A stretch of 64,000 nt of DNA from Paraburkholderia sp. DHOC27 (GTDB lineage: Bacteria; Pseudomonadota; Gammaproteobacteria; Burkholderiales; Burkholderiaceae): assembly GCF_003429005.1 (NCBI RefSeq), contig NZ_QVQV01000002.1, positions 779,700 through 843,699 on the forward strand, read 5' to 3'. The notes beneath the pieces are model-generated. The model was not told the origin of the DNA. It searched no databases and saw only the letters and a list, made by a program, of their open reading frames with translations. Each line of letters opens with the position of its first letter. Position 1 is the stretch's first letter. Of the stretch, positions 12,378 through 20,579 are shown piece after piece. Made by a program: the position numbers and the translations under genes.

Positions 12378-13775
12378 ATGACATCTGTCCAGAAAGCTCT
12401 CCTTGCCCCGCTCATCGTTGCATGCGCAATGTTCATGGAGAGTGTCGATGCGAATGTCATCGTGACCGCGTTGCCGTCCATGGCGCGCGATTTCGGGCGT
12501 GATCCGGTCACGCTGAAAATTGCCGTGACGAGCTACGTGGTCGGGCTCGGCGTGTTCATTCCCGTATGCGGCTGGCTCGCTGACCGCTTCGGCGCCCGCA
12601 CCATTTTCCGCACCGCAATCGGCATTTTCGTGGCCGGTTCGCTGCTGTGCGCAGCGTCCAGTTCACTGGCGCCCTTCACGCTGGCGCGTTTCGTTCAGGG
12701 CGTGGGCGGCGCGATGATGGTGCCGGTGGGACGGATCATCATCTTCCGCGTGGTGCCCAAATCCGAGTTCATTCGCGCGATGAACTACCTCAGCGTGCCA
12801 GCCATGCTCGGCCCGGCGGCAGGACCGCTGCTTGGCGGTTTCATCACCACGTATCTGCACTGGCGGCTGATTTTCTTCATCAACGTGCCCATCGGCATCC
12901 TCGGCATCTATCTGACCAACCGCCATATCGTCAACACGCGCGAACCGCATCCGGGCCCGCTCGACTGGGTTGGTTTCTTTTTGTCGGCGGGCGGCGCGGC
13001 GCTGTTTCTGTTGGGACTCTCGCTGATCGGCGGCGAGATGACTTCGAACAGCAACGCCATTGGCATGTGCGTATGCGGCGCGTTCATGCTGCTGGTCTAC
13101 GTACCCTACTCGATGCGGGTGAAACTGCCCCTGCTCGATCTGCGCTTTCTGCGTATTCCCACGTTTCAGGCGAGCGTGCTGGGCGGCTCGCTGTTCCGTA
13201 TTGGCCTCGGCGCATTGCCGTTTTTGCTGCCGCTGCTGTTGCAGGAAGGGCTCGGCAAAACCGCTTTCGAATCCGGGCTGATCACTTGCGCGTCTGCGTT
13301 TGGCGGCATCTTCATGCGCACGCTGGCATCTACGGTATTGCGCAAGTGGGGATTTCGCACCGTGCTGATTTTCAACGCGGCGCTCTCGGGCATTGCCATC
13401 GCAATCTGCGGCGCGTTCTTCCCAGGTACGCCCGTGTGGCTGATCTGGTTCGTGGTACTGCTGGGCGGCTTCTTTCCTGCGTTGCAGTTCACCAGCCTGA
13501 ATTCGCTGACGTACGCGGAAATTGAAAGCCGCGACGTGGGCCGCGCCACCAGCCTGGGCAGCGTGATCCAGCAGATGTCGCTGGGCCTCGGGGTGACGGT
13601 GGGCGGCATCGTTTTGCAAATTTCACGGATGATGCATGGACACACGCATGTCGTGTGGTCGGACTTCTGGCCCGCCTTCCTCGTAGTGGGACTGTGCTCG
13701 TTCGCGTCCATTCCCGTTACGCAGCGCTTGCCGCATCGTGCCGGCGAAGAGATTTCACGCGGCAGCCGCGGGTGA
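12378..13775 (+). CDS. MFS transporter, DHA2 (EmrB/QacA-like) drug exporter type
   Basis: A 465-residue multispanning membrane protein. Membrane-1 motif VDANVIVTALPSMARDFG, motif A GWLADRFGART and the motif C-like region MLGPAAGPLLGGFITTYLHWRLIF place it in the DHA2 drug:H+ antiporter group (about 14 membrane segments). The ATG at 12378 is chosen over a GTG 20 codons earlier, because membrane segment 1 begins right after it. No membrane-fusion partner gene or dedicated regulator is adjacent, so substrate and trigger are unknown. It is divergent from the phospholipase D gene. Confidence 0.88.
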   Translation: MTSVQKALLAPLIVACAMFMESVDANVIVTALPSMARDFGRDPVTLKIAVTSYVVGLGVFIPVCGWLADRFGARTIFRTAIGIFVAGSLLCAASSSLAPFTLARFVQGVGGAMMVPVGRIIIFRVVPKSEFIRAMNYLSVPAMLGPAAGPLLGGFITTYLHWRLIFFINVPIGILGIYLTNRHIVNTREPHPGPLDWVGFFLSAGGAALFLLGLSLIGGEMTSNSNAIGMCVCGAFMLLVYVPYSMRVKLPLLDLRFLRIPTFQASVLGGSLFRIGLGALPFLLPLLLQEGLGKTAFESGLITCASAFGGIFMRTLASTVLRKWGFRTVLIFNAALSGIAIAICGAFFPGTPVWLIWFVVLLGGFFPALQFTSLNSLTYAEIESRDVGRATSLGSVIQQMSLGLGVTVGGIVLQISRMMHGHTHVVWSDFWPAFLVVGLCSFASIPVTQRLPHRAGEEISRGSRG

Positions 13776-14111
13776 TTCGTCGCGGCGCATTCTGCGCCGC
13801 ACCATCCATTCCTCGCATTCCCGCTTAAATCTGACGATACGTCACGCACTTCTTTTGCGCTTTATGTCATCTGCGCGACACCCAGCGGCGACACGATAGG
13901 GATTTGGCCCGGGCGCAGCTTTGCCCGCGCCGCGCCACACCACCCCACGGCGCACTCGGGTAAACGCGCAGCACGCCACACACGATGTCTGTGCCACCCA
14001 CGCGCACGCAAGCGTTCAGTCTCAAGCATCGGGCAACGATGCGCGAATAAGCGACAGGCCGCCAGCATCTCCATGCCGGCGCAATAACGGCAATCCAATA
14101 AGGAGCGAGTG
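13776..14111. other. Intergenic region between the two MFS genes
   Basis: The 336-base gap has a GC hairpin at 13782-13800 (GCGGCGCA, 3-base loop, TGCGCCGC) just after the upstream MFS gene. No T-run follows, so a factor-independent terminator is not supported. The right end carries the AAGGAG ribosome site for the next gene. I see nothing else. Confidence 0.45.
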
Positions 14112-15602
14112 ATGCAAGAAGCGGCAGATACCGACCGGCTGCGGGTCCCTGGCAGCATCAAATCGGTCCAGCAATACATCGACGAACATCCCATCTGGCC
14201 GGACGGCACCCGTCTGCACTCGGTGCCGATGACCGGCATGCAGTGGCGCATCTGGGCACTTGCGGCGGCCGGCAAGTTCTTCGAAGGCTTCGTGGTCTTC
14301 ATGACCGGCGTTGCGCTGCCGCTCATCTCGCGCGAATTCGGCATCAGTGCCGCGCAAAACGGTTTGATCAGTGCCGCGAGTCTGATGGGCATTCTGGTGG
14401 GCGCCGTCGGTCTGGGCGGCATGTCCGACTATTTCGGCCGCAAACGGATGTTCATTGTCGAGATGATCATCTTCGTCGCGTTCCTCGTGCTGCTGGTGAT
14501 GTGCACCAACTTCGTCTCGCTCGTGATCTGCCTGTTCGGTCTCGGCGTCGCGCTAGGCTGCGACTACCCCACCGCGCACATGATCATTTCGGAGAGCATT
14601 CCGAGTACCAGCCGCGGCAAACTGGTGCTGGCGGCATTCGGCTTCCAGGCGCTTGGCGCACTCGGCGGCACGGCCGTCGGCTTTCTGGTGCTCTCCACCG
14701 TGCCGAATCTCGATGCGTGGCGCTGGATGTACGGCACCGCGATCATCCCGGCACTGGCGGTGACGATTGGCCGCTTCTTCATTACCGAAAGCCCGAGCTG
14801 GCTGCAGATTCGCGGCGCAGTGGACCGCGCGGAAGTCGCCGCGCGCCGCCTGTTGGTACGCACGCCGCAGTATCCGACCAGTATCGCGCTCTCGCGTGAG
14901 ATCGATCTGGCGGCCAGCGGTCACGGTGGCAAGCAGAGCTTCATGGCCTTGTTCGCCAAGCGTAATCTGCGCGCCACGATCCTCGCTTCCGTGCCGTGGT
15001 TTTTGCAGGATCTAGGCACGTACGGCATCGGTATCTTTACGCCGACCATCCTCGGCGCGGCATTCGGCGCCAAGCCCGACCATGTGCGCAGCGTGGCGGA
15101 CCTGATCCTGAACGACATTCTCGCGGCCAAGGGCGCGGCGCTCATCACGATGCTGCTGATCGTGGGCATCATCTTCGCCGTGATTCTCGCGGACAAGGTG
15201 GGGCGCATCTGGTTGCAGGTGATCGGCTTCATCGGTTGCGCCGCCGGGTTGCTGATTGCTTCGTTCTCCGACAGTTTCACCGGCTCGAACAAGACCATCA
15301 TCATTTTTGCCGGCTTCATGTTGTTCAACTTCATGACCAACCTGGGACCGAACGCACAGACCTATCTGCTGGCAGGCGAAGTATTCCCCACGGCAATTCG
15401 CGGTACAGGGGCGGGATTTGCCGCGGCAGTGGGCAAGATCGGCGCGGTCGCGACGGCGTTTCTGTTTCCGATTCTGCTGACCGGCATCGGCACCGGGCCG
15501 CTGCTTTACATCCTGGTAGGCACGTCGATCCTGGGTGCGGTGGTTACGTGGCTGTTTCGCATTGAAACGAACGGCGTCAGCCTCGACGAGATCGGGCGCT
15601 AG
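14112..15602 (+). CDS. MFS transporter, sugar-porter/phosphate:H+ symporter-like
   Basis: A 496-residue, 12-segment MFS protein. Visible marks are GGMSDYFGRKRMF (motif A), LGVALGCDYPTAHMIISE in segment 4, SRGKLVLAAFGFQALG in segment 5, ESPSWL after segment 6, and AGEVFPTAIRGTGAG near the C-terminus. The GCDYP-type segment resembles the GGDYP of the PHS (Pho84-like) phosphate/proton symporters. The downstream gene is a PstS-like binding protein, which makes phosphate a candidate substrate, but sugar or organic-acid transport cannot be excluded. The ATG at 14112 follows AAGGAG by 8 bases. It is 69 bases from the PstS gene and may be co-transcribed with it. Confidence 0.85.
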   Translation: MQEAADTDRLRVPGSIKSVQQYIDEHPIWPDGTRLHSVPMTGMQWRIWALAAAGKFFEGFVVFMTGVALPLISREFGISAAQNGLISAASLMGILVGAVGLGGMSDYFGRKRMFIVEMIIFVAFLVLLVMCTNFVSLVICLFGLGVALGCDYPTAHMIISESIPSTSRGKLVLAAFGFQALGALGGTAVGFLVLSTVPNLDAWRWMYGTAIIPALAVTIGRFFITESPSWLQIRGAVDRAEVAARRLLVRTPQYPTSIALSREIDLAASGHGGKQSFMALFAKRNLRATILASVPWFLQDLGTYGIGIFTPTILGAAFGAKPDHVRSVADLILNDILAAKGAALITMLLIVGIIFAVILADKVGRIWLQVIGFIGCAAGLLIASFSDSFTGSNKTIIIFAGFMLFNFMTNLGPNAQTYLLAGEVFPTAIRGTGAGFAAAVGKIGAVATAFLFPILLTGIGTGPLLYILVGTSILGAVVTWLFRIETNGVSLDEIGR

Positions 15603-15671
15603 ACGCGCTGGCAATCCCACGCATCGACGCGCCGCACAGACGCGGACGTCCCATCGCCATTGGAGACTTGC

Positions 15672-16781
15672 ATGACAGACCAGAGAACCAGAACGGCCAC
15701 GAGAGCGCGCCGGGGAAGACGGACCGCCGTCGGCGTTTGCCTGACCGCGTTGACCTTGCTGACTTCGCTGACCCCGCTGACAGGTGTATCGGCCTACGCG
15801 CAGGACCTCACGCTGAACGAGACCGGCTCGACCCTGCTCTACCCCTTGTTCACCACGTGGGTGGATGCGTACACGAAATCGCATCCGGGGGTTCACATCA
15901 CGGCGGGCGCGACGGGCTCGGAGGCCGGCATCCAGCAGGTGCTGGCGGGCAAGGTGCACATTGGTGCGTCCGACGCGTATATGTCCGACGCCGACATCCG
16001 CCAGCATCCTGACATCATCAACGTGCCGCTTGCCATCGCCGCGCAGACGATCAACTACAACGTGCCGGGGCTGAACGGCACGCATCTGAAGCTGGATGGG
16101 CCGACCATTGCGGCGATTTACACGGGGACGGTGCGCGACTGGGACGCGCCGCAGATCGCGGCGCTGAATCCGGGGGTGTCGTTGCCGCATCACGCTATCG
16201 TGCCGATTCGCCGCGCCGAAGGTTCGGGTGACACGTTCGTGTTCACCCAGTTTCTCTCCTACTCGACGCCGTCGTGGGAAAGCGATCATGGCTACGGCAC
16301 CACGATCTCGTGGCCGAATGCGCCGGGCGCCATGACGGCTACGGGCAACACGGGCATGTTGCAGACGCTGCAAAACACGCCTTATTCGATCGGCTATGTG
16401 GGCGTGAGCTTTACCGACAAGCTGGCGGCCGCGCAACTCGGCACGGTGGCGCTCAAGAATGGCGCAGGAGAATTCGTGCTGCCGAGCAAGGACACGATCA
16501 CGGCGGGCGCGGCTTCGCTGGGTCCGCGTACCCCGCCGGATGAACGCCTGAGCCTGGTGTTCGCGCCGGCATCGGGCGCGTACCCGCTTGTCAATTACGA
16601 GTATGCGGTGGTTTCGACGAAGCAGCCCGACCCGACCACTGCCGCAGCGGTGCGCCGCTTCCTGCTGTGGGCGATCGTGCCATCAGAAACGAACGAAGCG
16701 TATCTCGACACCGTGCACTTCATCCCGCTCCCGCCGCATACGTGGGAGTTGAGTCAGGCGCAGATCCAGACGATCAGGTGA
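15672..16781 (+). CDS. PstS-like phosphate-binding periplasmic protein
   Basis: A 369-residue exported binding protein. An Arg-rich N-terminus and hydrophobic core (VGVCLTALTLLTSLTPLTGVSAYAQ) form a signal peptide. The mature start ETGSTLLYPLFTTW and the SEAGIQQVLAGKVHIGASDA segment match the PstS phosphate-binding fold, as does RRAEGSGDTFVFTQFLS, where Ser/Thr and Arg contact phosphate. GGAG lies upstream of the ATG. No pstC, pstA or pstB follows, so it is an orphan receptor in this window. It could serve a Pst system elsewhere, act as a sensor, or work with the adjacent MFS protein, though MFS carriers do not normally need a binding protein. Confidence 0.88.
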   Translation: MTDQRTRTATRARRGRRTAVGVCLTALTLLTSLTPLTGVSAYAQDLTLNETGSTLLYPLFTTWVDAYTKSHPGVHITAGATGSEAGIQQVLAGKVHIGASDAYMSDADIRQHPDIINVPLAIAAQTINYNVPGLNGTHLKLDGPTIAAIYTGTVRDWDAPQIAALNPGVSLPHHAIVPIRRAEGSGDTFVFTQFLSYSTPSWESDHGYGTTISWPNAPGAMTATGNTGMLQTLQNTPYSIGYVGVSFTDKLAAAQLGTVALKNGAGEFVLPSKDTITAGAASLGPRTPPDERLSLVFAPASGAYPLVNYEYAVVSTKQPDPTTAAAVRRFLLWAIVPSETNEAYLDTVHFIPLPPHTWELSQAQIQTIR

Positions 16782-16891
16782 CGGGCTTCGAGACGCGCTT
16801 TGTCCGATGCGAGACGGCGACGCATTTGCGTGGCGCCGTTGCGTGACGCAGTTGCGTTGCTGTCTCCGCTTCGTGACGAAGCCACGCACGC

Positions 16892-17548
16892 TTACTCTTT
16901 CGACGGCCGTCCGGTCTTGACGGTCTCGACCGCGGCAATCGCAGTCAGCAGGTTGTCCAGACTTGCACCTTCGAGCAGCAGCAGACCCGCGCGCAGCACC
17001 TCGCTCTTCTTCACCGACACGCCGGCATCCAGGCACTTTTGCTTGAGCGTGGCGATCTTCGCGTAGTCCGACTTGGGCATCGTGAAGCTGTCGCGCACGA
17101 CTTTTTCTTTCTTCTCTACTTCCTTCTTTGCGCGTTTGAGCTTTGGCGTTGCGGCCTCATTCGCAGACGCTGCGGCCTTTTTCGGGGCGGCCGGTTTCTT
17201 CACGGCGGCGGCCGTTTTGGGTGCGGCGGCTTTCTTCGTGGCGGTCTTTTCTTTAGCCACGGCTTGCGGCTTAGCTGCAGGTTTGGTCTTCGCGGCGGTT
17301 TTTTCTTTCGCTGCGGGAGCGGCTTTCGATGCTGCCTTCGGTGCAGCTTTCTGTGCCGCCTTGGCGCCGGTTTCGACCTTGGCTACGGCCTTACGGCGCG
17401 ACGCCTTCGGTTCCGCGCTGGCTTTTTCGCTTACGGTTCCATTTGCCGGTGCAGCAGCCTTCTTCTCGTCAGCGACGCTTACCGTCTTGGCGCTCTTCGG
17501 AAAGTGAAACGTCTTGTCGGTCGGCTTTTTGATGCGAGGTTCATTCAT
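16892..17548 (-). CDS. Histone H1-like Lys/Ala/Pro-rich protein with C-terminal DNA-binding-like domain
   Basis: A 218-residue basic protein in two parts. Residues about 1-145 are low-complexity Ala/Lys/Pro repeats (KAAPK, KTAAK type), like histone H1 C-tails and AlgP-type proteins. The last 70 residues look folded: RDSFTMPKSDYAKIATLKQKC, then AGVSVKKSEVLRAGLLLLE, a strand-helix-helix layout reminiscent of ribbon-helix-helix proteins. The ATG at 17548 is chosen because GGAG precedes it by 6 bases; two earlier in-frame starts are less likely. A 26-base palindrome lies 22 bases upstream of the start and suggests autoregulation. A nucleoid-associated role is inferred. The low-complexity part has base composition unlike its neighbours because of the Ala/Lys repeats. 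Confidence 0.8.
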   Translation of the reverse strand: MNEPRIKKPTDKTFHFPKSAKTVSVADEKKAAAPANGTVSEKASAEPKASRRKAVAKVETGAKAAQKAAPKAASKAAPAAKEKTAAKTKPAAKPQAVAKEKTATKKAAAPKTAAAVKKPAAPKKAAASANEAATPKLKRAKKEVEKKEKVVRDSFTMPKSDYAKIATLKQKCLDAGVSVKKSEVLRAGLLLLEGASLDNLLTAIAAVETVKTGRPSKE

Positions 17549-17570
17549 TGTCATCTCCACGTCATAAACA

Positions 17571-17596
17571 ATATAAACAGTATATACGGTTTATAT
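17571..17596. promoter_or_regulatory. 26-bp near-perfect palindrome upstream of the histone-like gene
   Basis: Nested half-sites share one centre: ATATAAAC (17571-17578) pairs with GTTTATAT (17589-17596), and the core is the self-complementary GTATATAC (17580-17587). Only the pair 17579/17588 mismatches. This AT-rich dyad lies in the promoter region of the minus-strand gene starting at 17548. It is a strong operator candidate, possibly for that protein's own C-terminal domain. Confidence 0.6.
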
Positions 17597-17665
17597 GGTT
17601 TTTTTACGCAACGGTGTGGAGATGCTCGCGTGACTCGTCCGCAATGGGTTACGGGAGGCGACGAA

Positions 17666-17700
17666 TTGTCCACAGAAACCGTTCATAAGGATGTGGATAA
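17666..17700. promoter_or_regulatory. Pair of inverted DnaA-box-like 9-mers
   Basis: TTGTCCACA (17666-17674) faces TGTGGATAA (17692-17700). The second is, on the other strand, an exact consensus DnaA box TTATCCACA; the first differs at one base. They lie between the histone-like gene and the end of dhaL. DnaA titration or regulation is possible. I do not claim an origin: no dnaA/dnaN or parAB/repA genes are nearby. Confidence 0.4.
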
Positions 17701-17823
17701 CCCGCTAGCAATTGAATCAAGTGATTGAAGCGTCTGTCTATTTGCTGCACGCGCCGGGCTTGCGCAACCCGGCTCACTGCGTGCCCAATCACGCGGACAA
17801 CGACGCTCCGCCTGATTCCCAAC

Positions 17824-18450
17824 TCACTCCCCCACCGCCCCCCGCAACGCCTCCAGAAACCGCAGATACGCGGTGGCACCCGGATCCGCGTGCCCCACGC
17901 TGCGCTCCTGCACCCACGCCGCCCGGCCCCTCTGCGACTGCAGATCCGTTGTGGCCACAACCTGCTGTTTTGCCGTGTCGATCATTGCAGCGAGCACCTG
18001 CGCAGCGTTTCCGTCAGTCGCTTCGAGTGTGTCGAGACTCGGCACCAGCGCATCGAGCACGGTCTTGTCGCCTAGTTTGCTCTTGCCGCGCTCGGCAATC
18101 CTCGCCGCTACCGCGCGGCCAATGTCGAGCGCTTCCGCTTTGCCAAGCGCGTCTTTCCCCGTTACCGTTTTCGCCGCCGCCAGCAAGCCGCCGCCAATCA
18201 ACGCCGCGAACGTGGAAGGGTTGGCGGTCGAAAACGCCTTGCCGGCCGCGACCAGTGCCTCGGAAAGCGTCGCCTCATCCGGCAGCGCCGCCCACGCCTT
18301 GATCACCGCAGCAGAGCCCACCTGCACGGTGATGCCAAGATCGCCGTCGCCTAACGCAGCGTCGAGTTCGCGCAGCTCGTCAGCGTGCGTGGGTAGCGTG
18401 CTCAGACTGCGGGTGACGAGCGCCCTGAATTCATTGCAGCTCATACTCAT
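17824..18450 (-). CDS. dhaL: Dihydroxyacetone kinase subunit DhaL-like
   Basis: A 208-residue nucleotide-binding subunit of a DAK-family ketose kinase. The Mg-ADP/ATP-binding Asp cluster is in LDAALGDGDLGITV, and HADPGATAYLRFLEAL closes the helical barrel. The usual His in DGDHG is Leu here. The start at 18450 has GGGGAAG upstream. It follows dhaK by 13 bases and is the last gene of the nine-gene operon. No DhaM/PTS gene is present, so direct ATP use is expected. Together with DhaK it may phosphorylate dihydroxyacetone or a related short ketose such as erythrulose; the true substrate depends on the operon. Confidence 0.88.
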   Translation of the reverse strand: MSMSCNEFRALVTRSLSTLPTHADELRELDAALGDGDLGITVQVGSAAVIKAWAALPDEATLSEALVAAGKAFSTANPSTFAALIGGGLLAAAKTVTGKDALGKAEALDIGRAVAARIAERGKSKLGDKTVLDALVPSLDTLEATDGNAAQVLAAMIDTAKQQVVATTDLQSQRGRAAWVQERSVGHADPGATAYLRFLEALRGAVGE

Positions 18451-18463
18451 CGCATCTTCCCCT

Positions 18464-19474
18464 TCAAAGTTGCGTCCCTTCACGAAAGAACGGCGAGTTG
18501 GCCGGCGCCTGCAGCAACGCTTCGAGTTCGTCGTCGAGATGCATGATCGTGATCGACGCGCCCGCCATCTCCAGACTCGTCACGTATTCGCCCACGTAGG
18601 AGCGCGCGATGGTCAACCCCTGCTCGCCGATCTTCGCCGCAGCGCGTCGATACAGCAGATACAGTTCCTCCAATGGCGTGGCACCCAAACCATTCACCAG
18701 CACGGCGACGCGCGCGCCCTTCGGCGCGGCGAGATCCGCGAGAATGGCATTGGTGAGGCGGTCCGCGATCTCGTCCGCTGTTTCCAGCGCGCCACGATGA
18801 TTACCGGGCTCGCCGTGAATGCCGATGCCAATCTCCATCTCGCCATCGGGCAGCGTGAAGGTCGGCTTACCTGCAGCCGGCAAGATGGTCGGCGACAAGC
18901 CGACGCCCATCGTGCGACTCTGCGCATTCGCCTTGGCCGCAATACGTGCCACTTCGTCGAGCGAATCACCGCGTTCCGCTGACGCCCCCGCGCATTTGAA
19001 GGCGAACACCATCGCCGCCACGCCGCGCCGATCCGCACTACGCTCTTTGGGTGCGGACGCCACGTCGTCGCTTAGCAACACGGTCTTGGTTTCGATGCCG
19101 TCGGGTTCGGCCATGTCCGCGGCGAGATCGAAGTTGAAGACGTCGCCACCGTAATTGCCGTACAGGTACAACACGCCAGCACCCCCGTTCACCGCTTTAG
19201 TGGCTTCGTAAATCTGCTCCGACGATGGCGAAGAAAACACGTTGCCCACCGCCACGCCACTGCACAAGCCTTCGCCCACATAGCCGAGAAAACCCGGCAT
19301 ATGCCCCGAGCCGCCGCCCGTCACGATGCCCACGCGGCCCTGCTTCGGCGCATCGGCGCGCACCAGCGCGCGTCGATCCGCGGTCGCAGCCTTGATCCAG
19401 TGTGGATGAGCCAGCAACAATGCATCGACCACTTCATCCACGAAATCGTCTGGACGGTTGATGATTTTTCTCAC
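18464..19474 (-). CDS. dhaK: Dihydroxyacetone kinase subunit DhaK-like
   Basis: A 336-residue substrate-binding subunit of a DAK-family kinase. GGGSGHMPGFLGYVGEG is the substrate-loop signature. His220, in GIGIHGEPG, is the residue that forms a covalent hemiaminal with the ketose carbonyl in the family. GNYGGDVFNFD is also conserved. The start is GTG at 19474, chosen for AGGAGA 7 bases upstream and the usual RKIINRPDDFV opening. It sits between the sugar permease and dhaL. D-erythrulose, L-erythrulose and apulose kinases belong to the same family, so dihydroxyacetone is not certain. Confidence 0.9.
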   Translation of the reverse strand: MRKIINRPDDFVDEVVDALLLAHPHWIKAATADRRALVRADAPKQGRVGIVTGGGSGHMPGFLGYVGEGLCSGVAVGNVFSSPSSEQIYEATKAVNGGAGVLYLYGNYGGDVFNFDLAADMAEPDGIETKTVLLSDDVASAPKERSADRRGVAAMVFAFKCAGASAERGDSLDEVARIAAKANAQSRTMGVGLSPTILPAAGKPTFTLPDGEMEIGIGIHGEPGNHRGALETADEIADRLTNAILADLAAPKGARVAVLVNGLGATPLEELYLLYRRAAAKIGEQGLTIARSYVGEYVTSLEMAGASITIMHLDDELEALLQAPANSPFFREGTQL

Positions 19475-19577
19475 GATTTGCTCTCCTAAGATTGCGCCGA
19501 TCCACTCGTCGCAGGGTGTCCTATGACACGTGCGAGCGCGCGGCGCGCGCCCCACGTTTTTGCTCAAAGATGTTTGC

Positions 19578-20579
19578 TCACAGCTTGTGCCGCTGGCTCA
19601 CTGCATCGAGCAGCACGGCGGCGAAAATCACGCCGCCCTGAATGAACTGCGTCCAGAACGGATTCACGCCTAGCAGCGAAAGTCCCACGTTGATCACACC
19701 AATCAGCACGACGCCGATAAACGTGCCCACAATCGAGCCGCGTCCGCCCGCCAGTGACGTGCCGCCAATCACGATCCCGGCAATCACCTGCAATTCGAGC
19801 CCGTTTGCTGCCGACGGCAACGCTGAATTGAGCCGCCCCGCCAGCACGATGCCGGCAATCGCCGCCGTGAATCCCGCCAACGTGTAGGTCAAAAAGATCA
19901 CCCGGCTGACGGGAATCCCGGCGAGGCGCGCCGCCTCCTTGTTGCCGCCCACCGCGAACACCTGGTGCCCAAAGGTGGTCTTGCGCAACAAAACGTGGCC
20001 GATCAGGAACACGACCAGCATGACGATCATCGGCGCGGGCAACCCAACAAAGGTTTTGGCGCCGAACGCGGTGAACGCATTGGGGAAATCGAACTTGGTG
20101 CGGCCATCGGAAATGGCCAGCGTGAGACCGCGCCCCATCGCCATCATGGCAAGCGTGACGATGAACGGTACGAGGCGCAGCCACGCCACCGCCATGCCGT
20201 TCAAGGCGCCGACCACCGCGCCCACCGCCAGCGCCACCCCGAGGCCGCCCACGCCTAGAGCGAACGCATCCGGTTTCGATCCGGCCATCACGGTAGCCGC
20301 GACCATTCCGCTCAAGGCCACTACCGAGCCAACCGACAGATCGATCCCCGAGGTAATGATCACGAAGGTGCCGCCCACGGCCGCGATCCCCACCACCGAC
20401 ACCTGCACCATCACATTGGTGAGCGTGCTCGTAGTGAGAAACTCCGGCGAGGCGATCGACAACACGACGCAGATGACGATCAGCGCCGCCAGCAGCGGTC
20501 CGATGCCGCTGCGCAATTGGCGGATCACGCGGCGCGAAAGCGCCTCTGAATCCGATTGCTTCGCTGCGGTGGAGGTCAT
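19578..20579 (-). CDS. Ribose-type sugar ABC transporter permease
   Basis: A 333-residue, multi-segment membrane permease of the RbsC family. Conserved segments include VVGIAAVGGTFVIITSGIDLSVGS, the coupling region GHQVFAVGGNKEAARLAGI, and GTSLAGGRGSIVGTFIGVVLIGVINVGLSLL. Its ATG overlaps the TGA of the ATPase gene by 4 bases (ATGA), which indicates translational coupling. With the ATPase and the lipoprotein it forms a complete inner-membrane importer. Downstream is dhaK after 103 bases. The substrate is inferred from the operon, not from the sequence. Confidence 0.92.
   Translation of the reverse strand: MTSTAAKQSDSEALSRRVIRQLRSGIGPLLAALIVICVVLSIASPEFLTTSTLTNVMVQVSVVGIAAVGGTFVIITSGIDLSVGSVVALSGMVAATVMAGSKPDAFALGVGGLGVALAVGAVVGALNGMAVAWLRLVPFIVTLAMMAMGRGLTLAISDGRTKFDFPNAFTAFGAKTFVGLPAPMIVMLVVFLIGHVLLRKTTFGHQVFAVGGNKEAARLAGIPVSRVIFLTYTLAGFTAAIAGIVLAGRLNSALPSAANGLELQVIAGIVIGGTSLAGGRGSIVGTFIGVVLIGVINVGLSLLGVNPFWTQFIQGGVIFAAVLLDAVSQRHKL

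Noticed and set aside
17571..17700. Origin of replication at the palindrome and DnaA boxes
   Set aside because: No dnaA/dnaN, parAB or repA genes are adjacent and only two boxes are seen. Regulation is the simpler reading.
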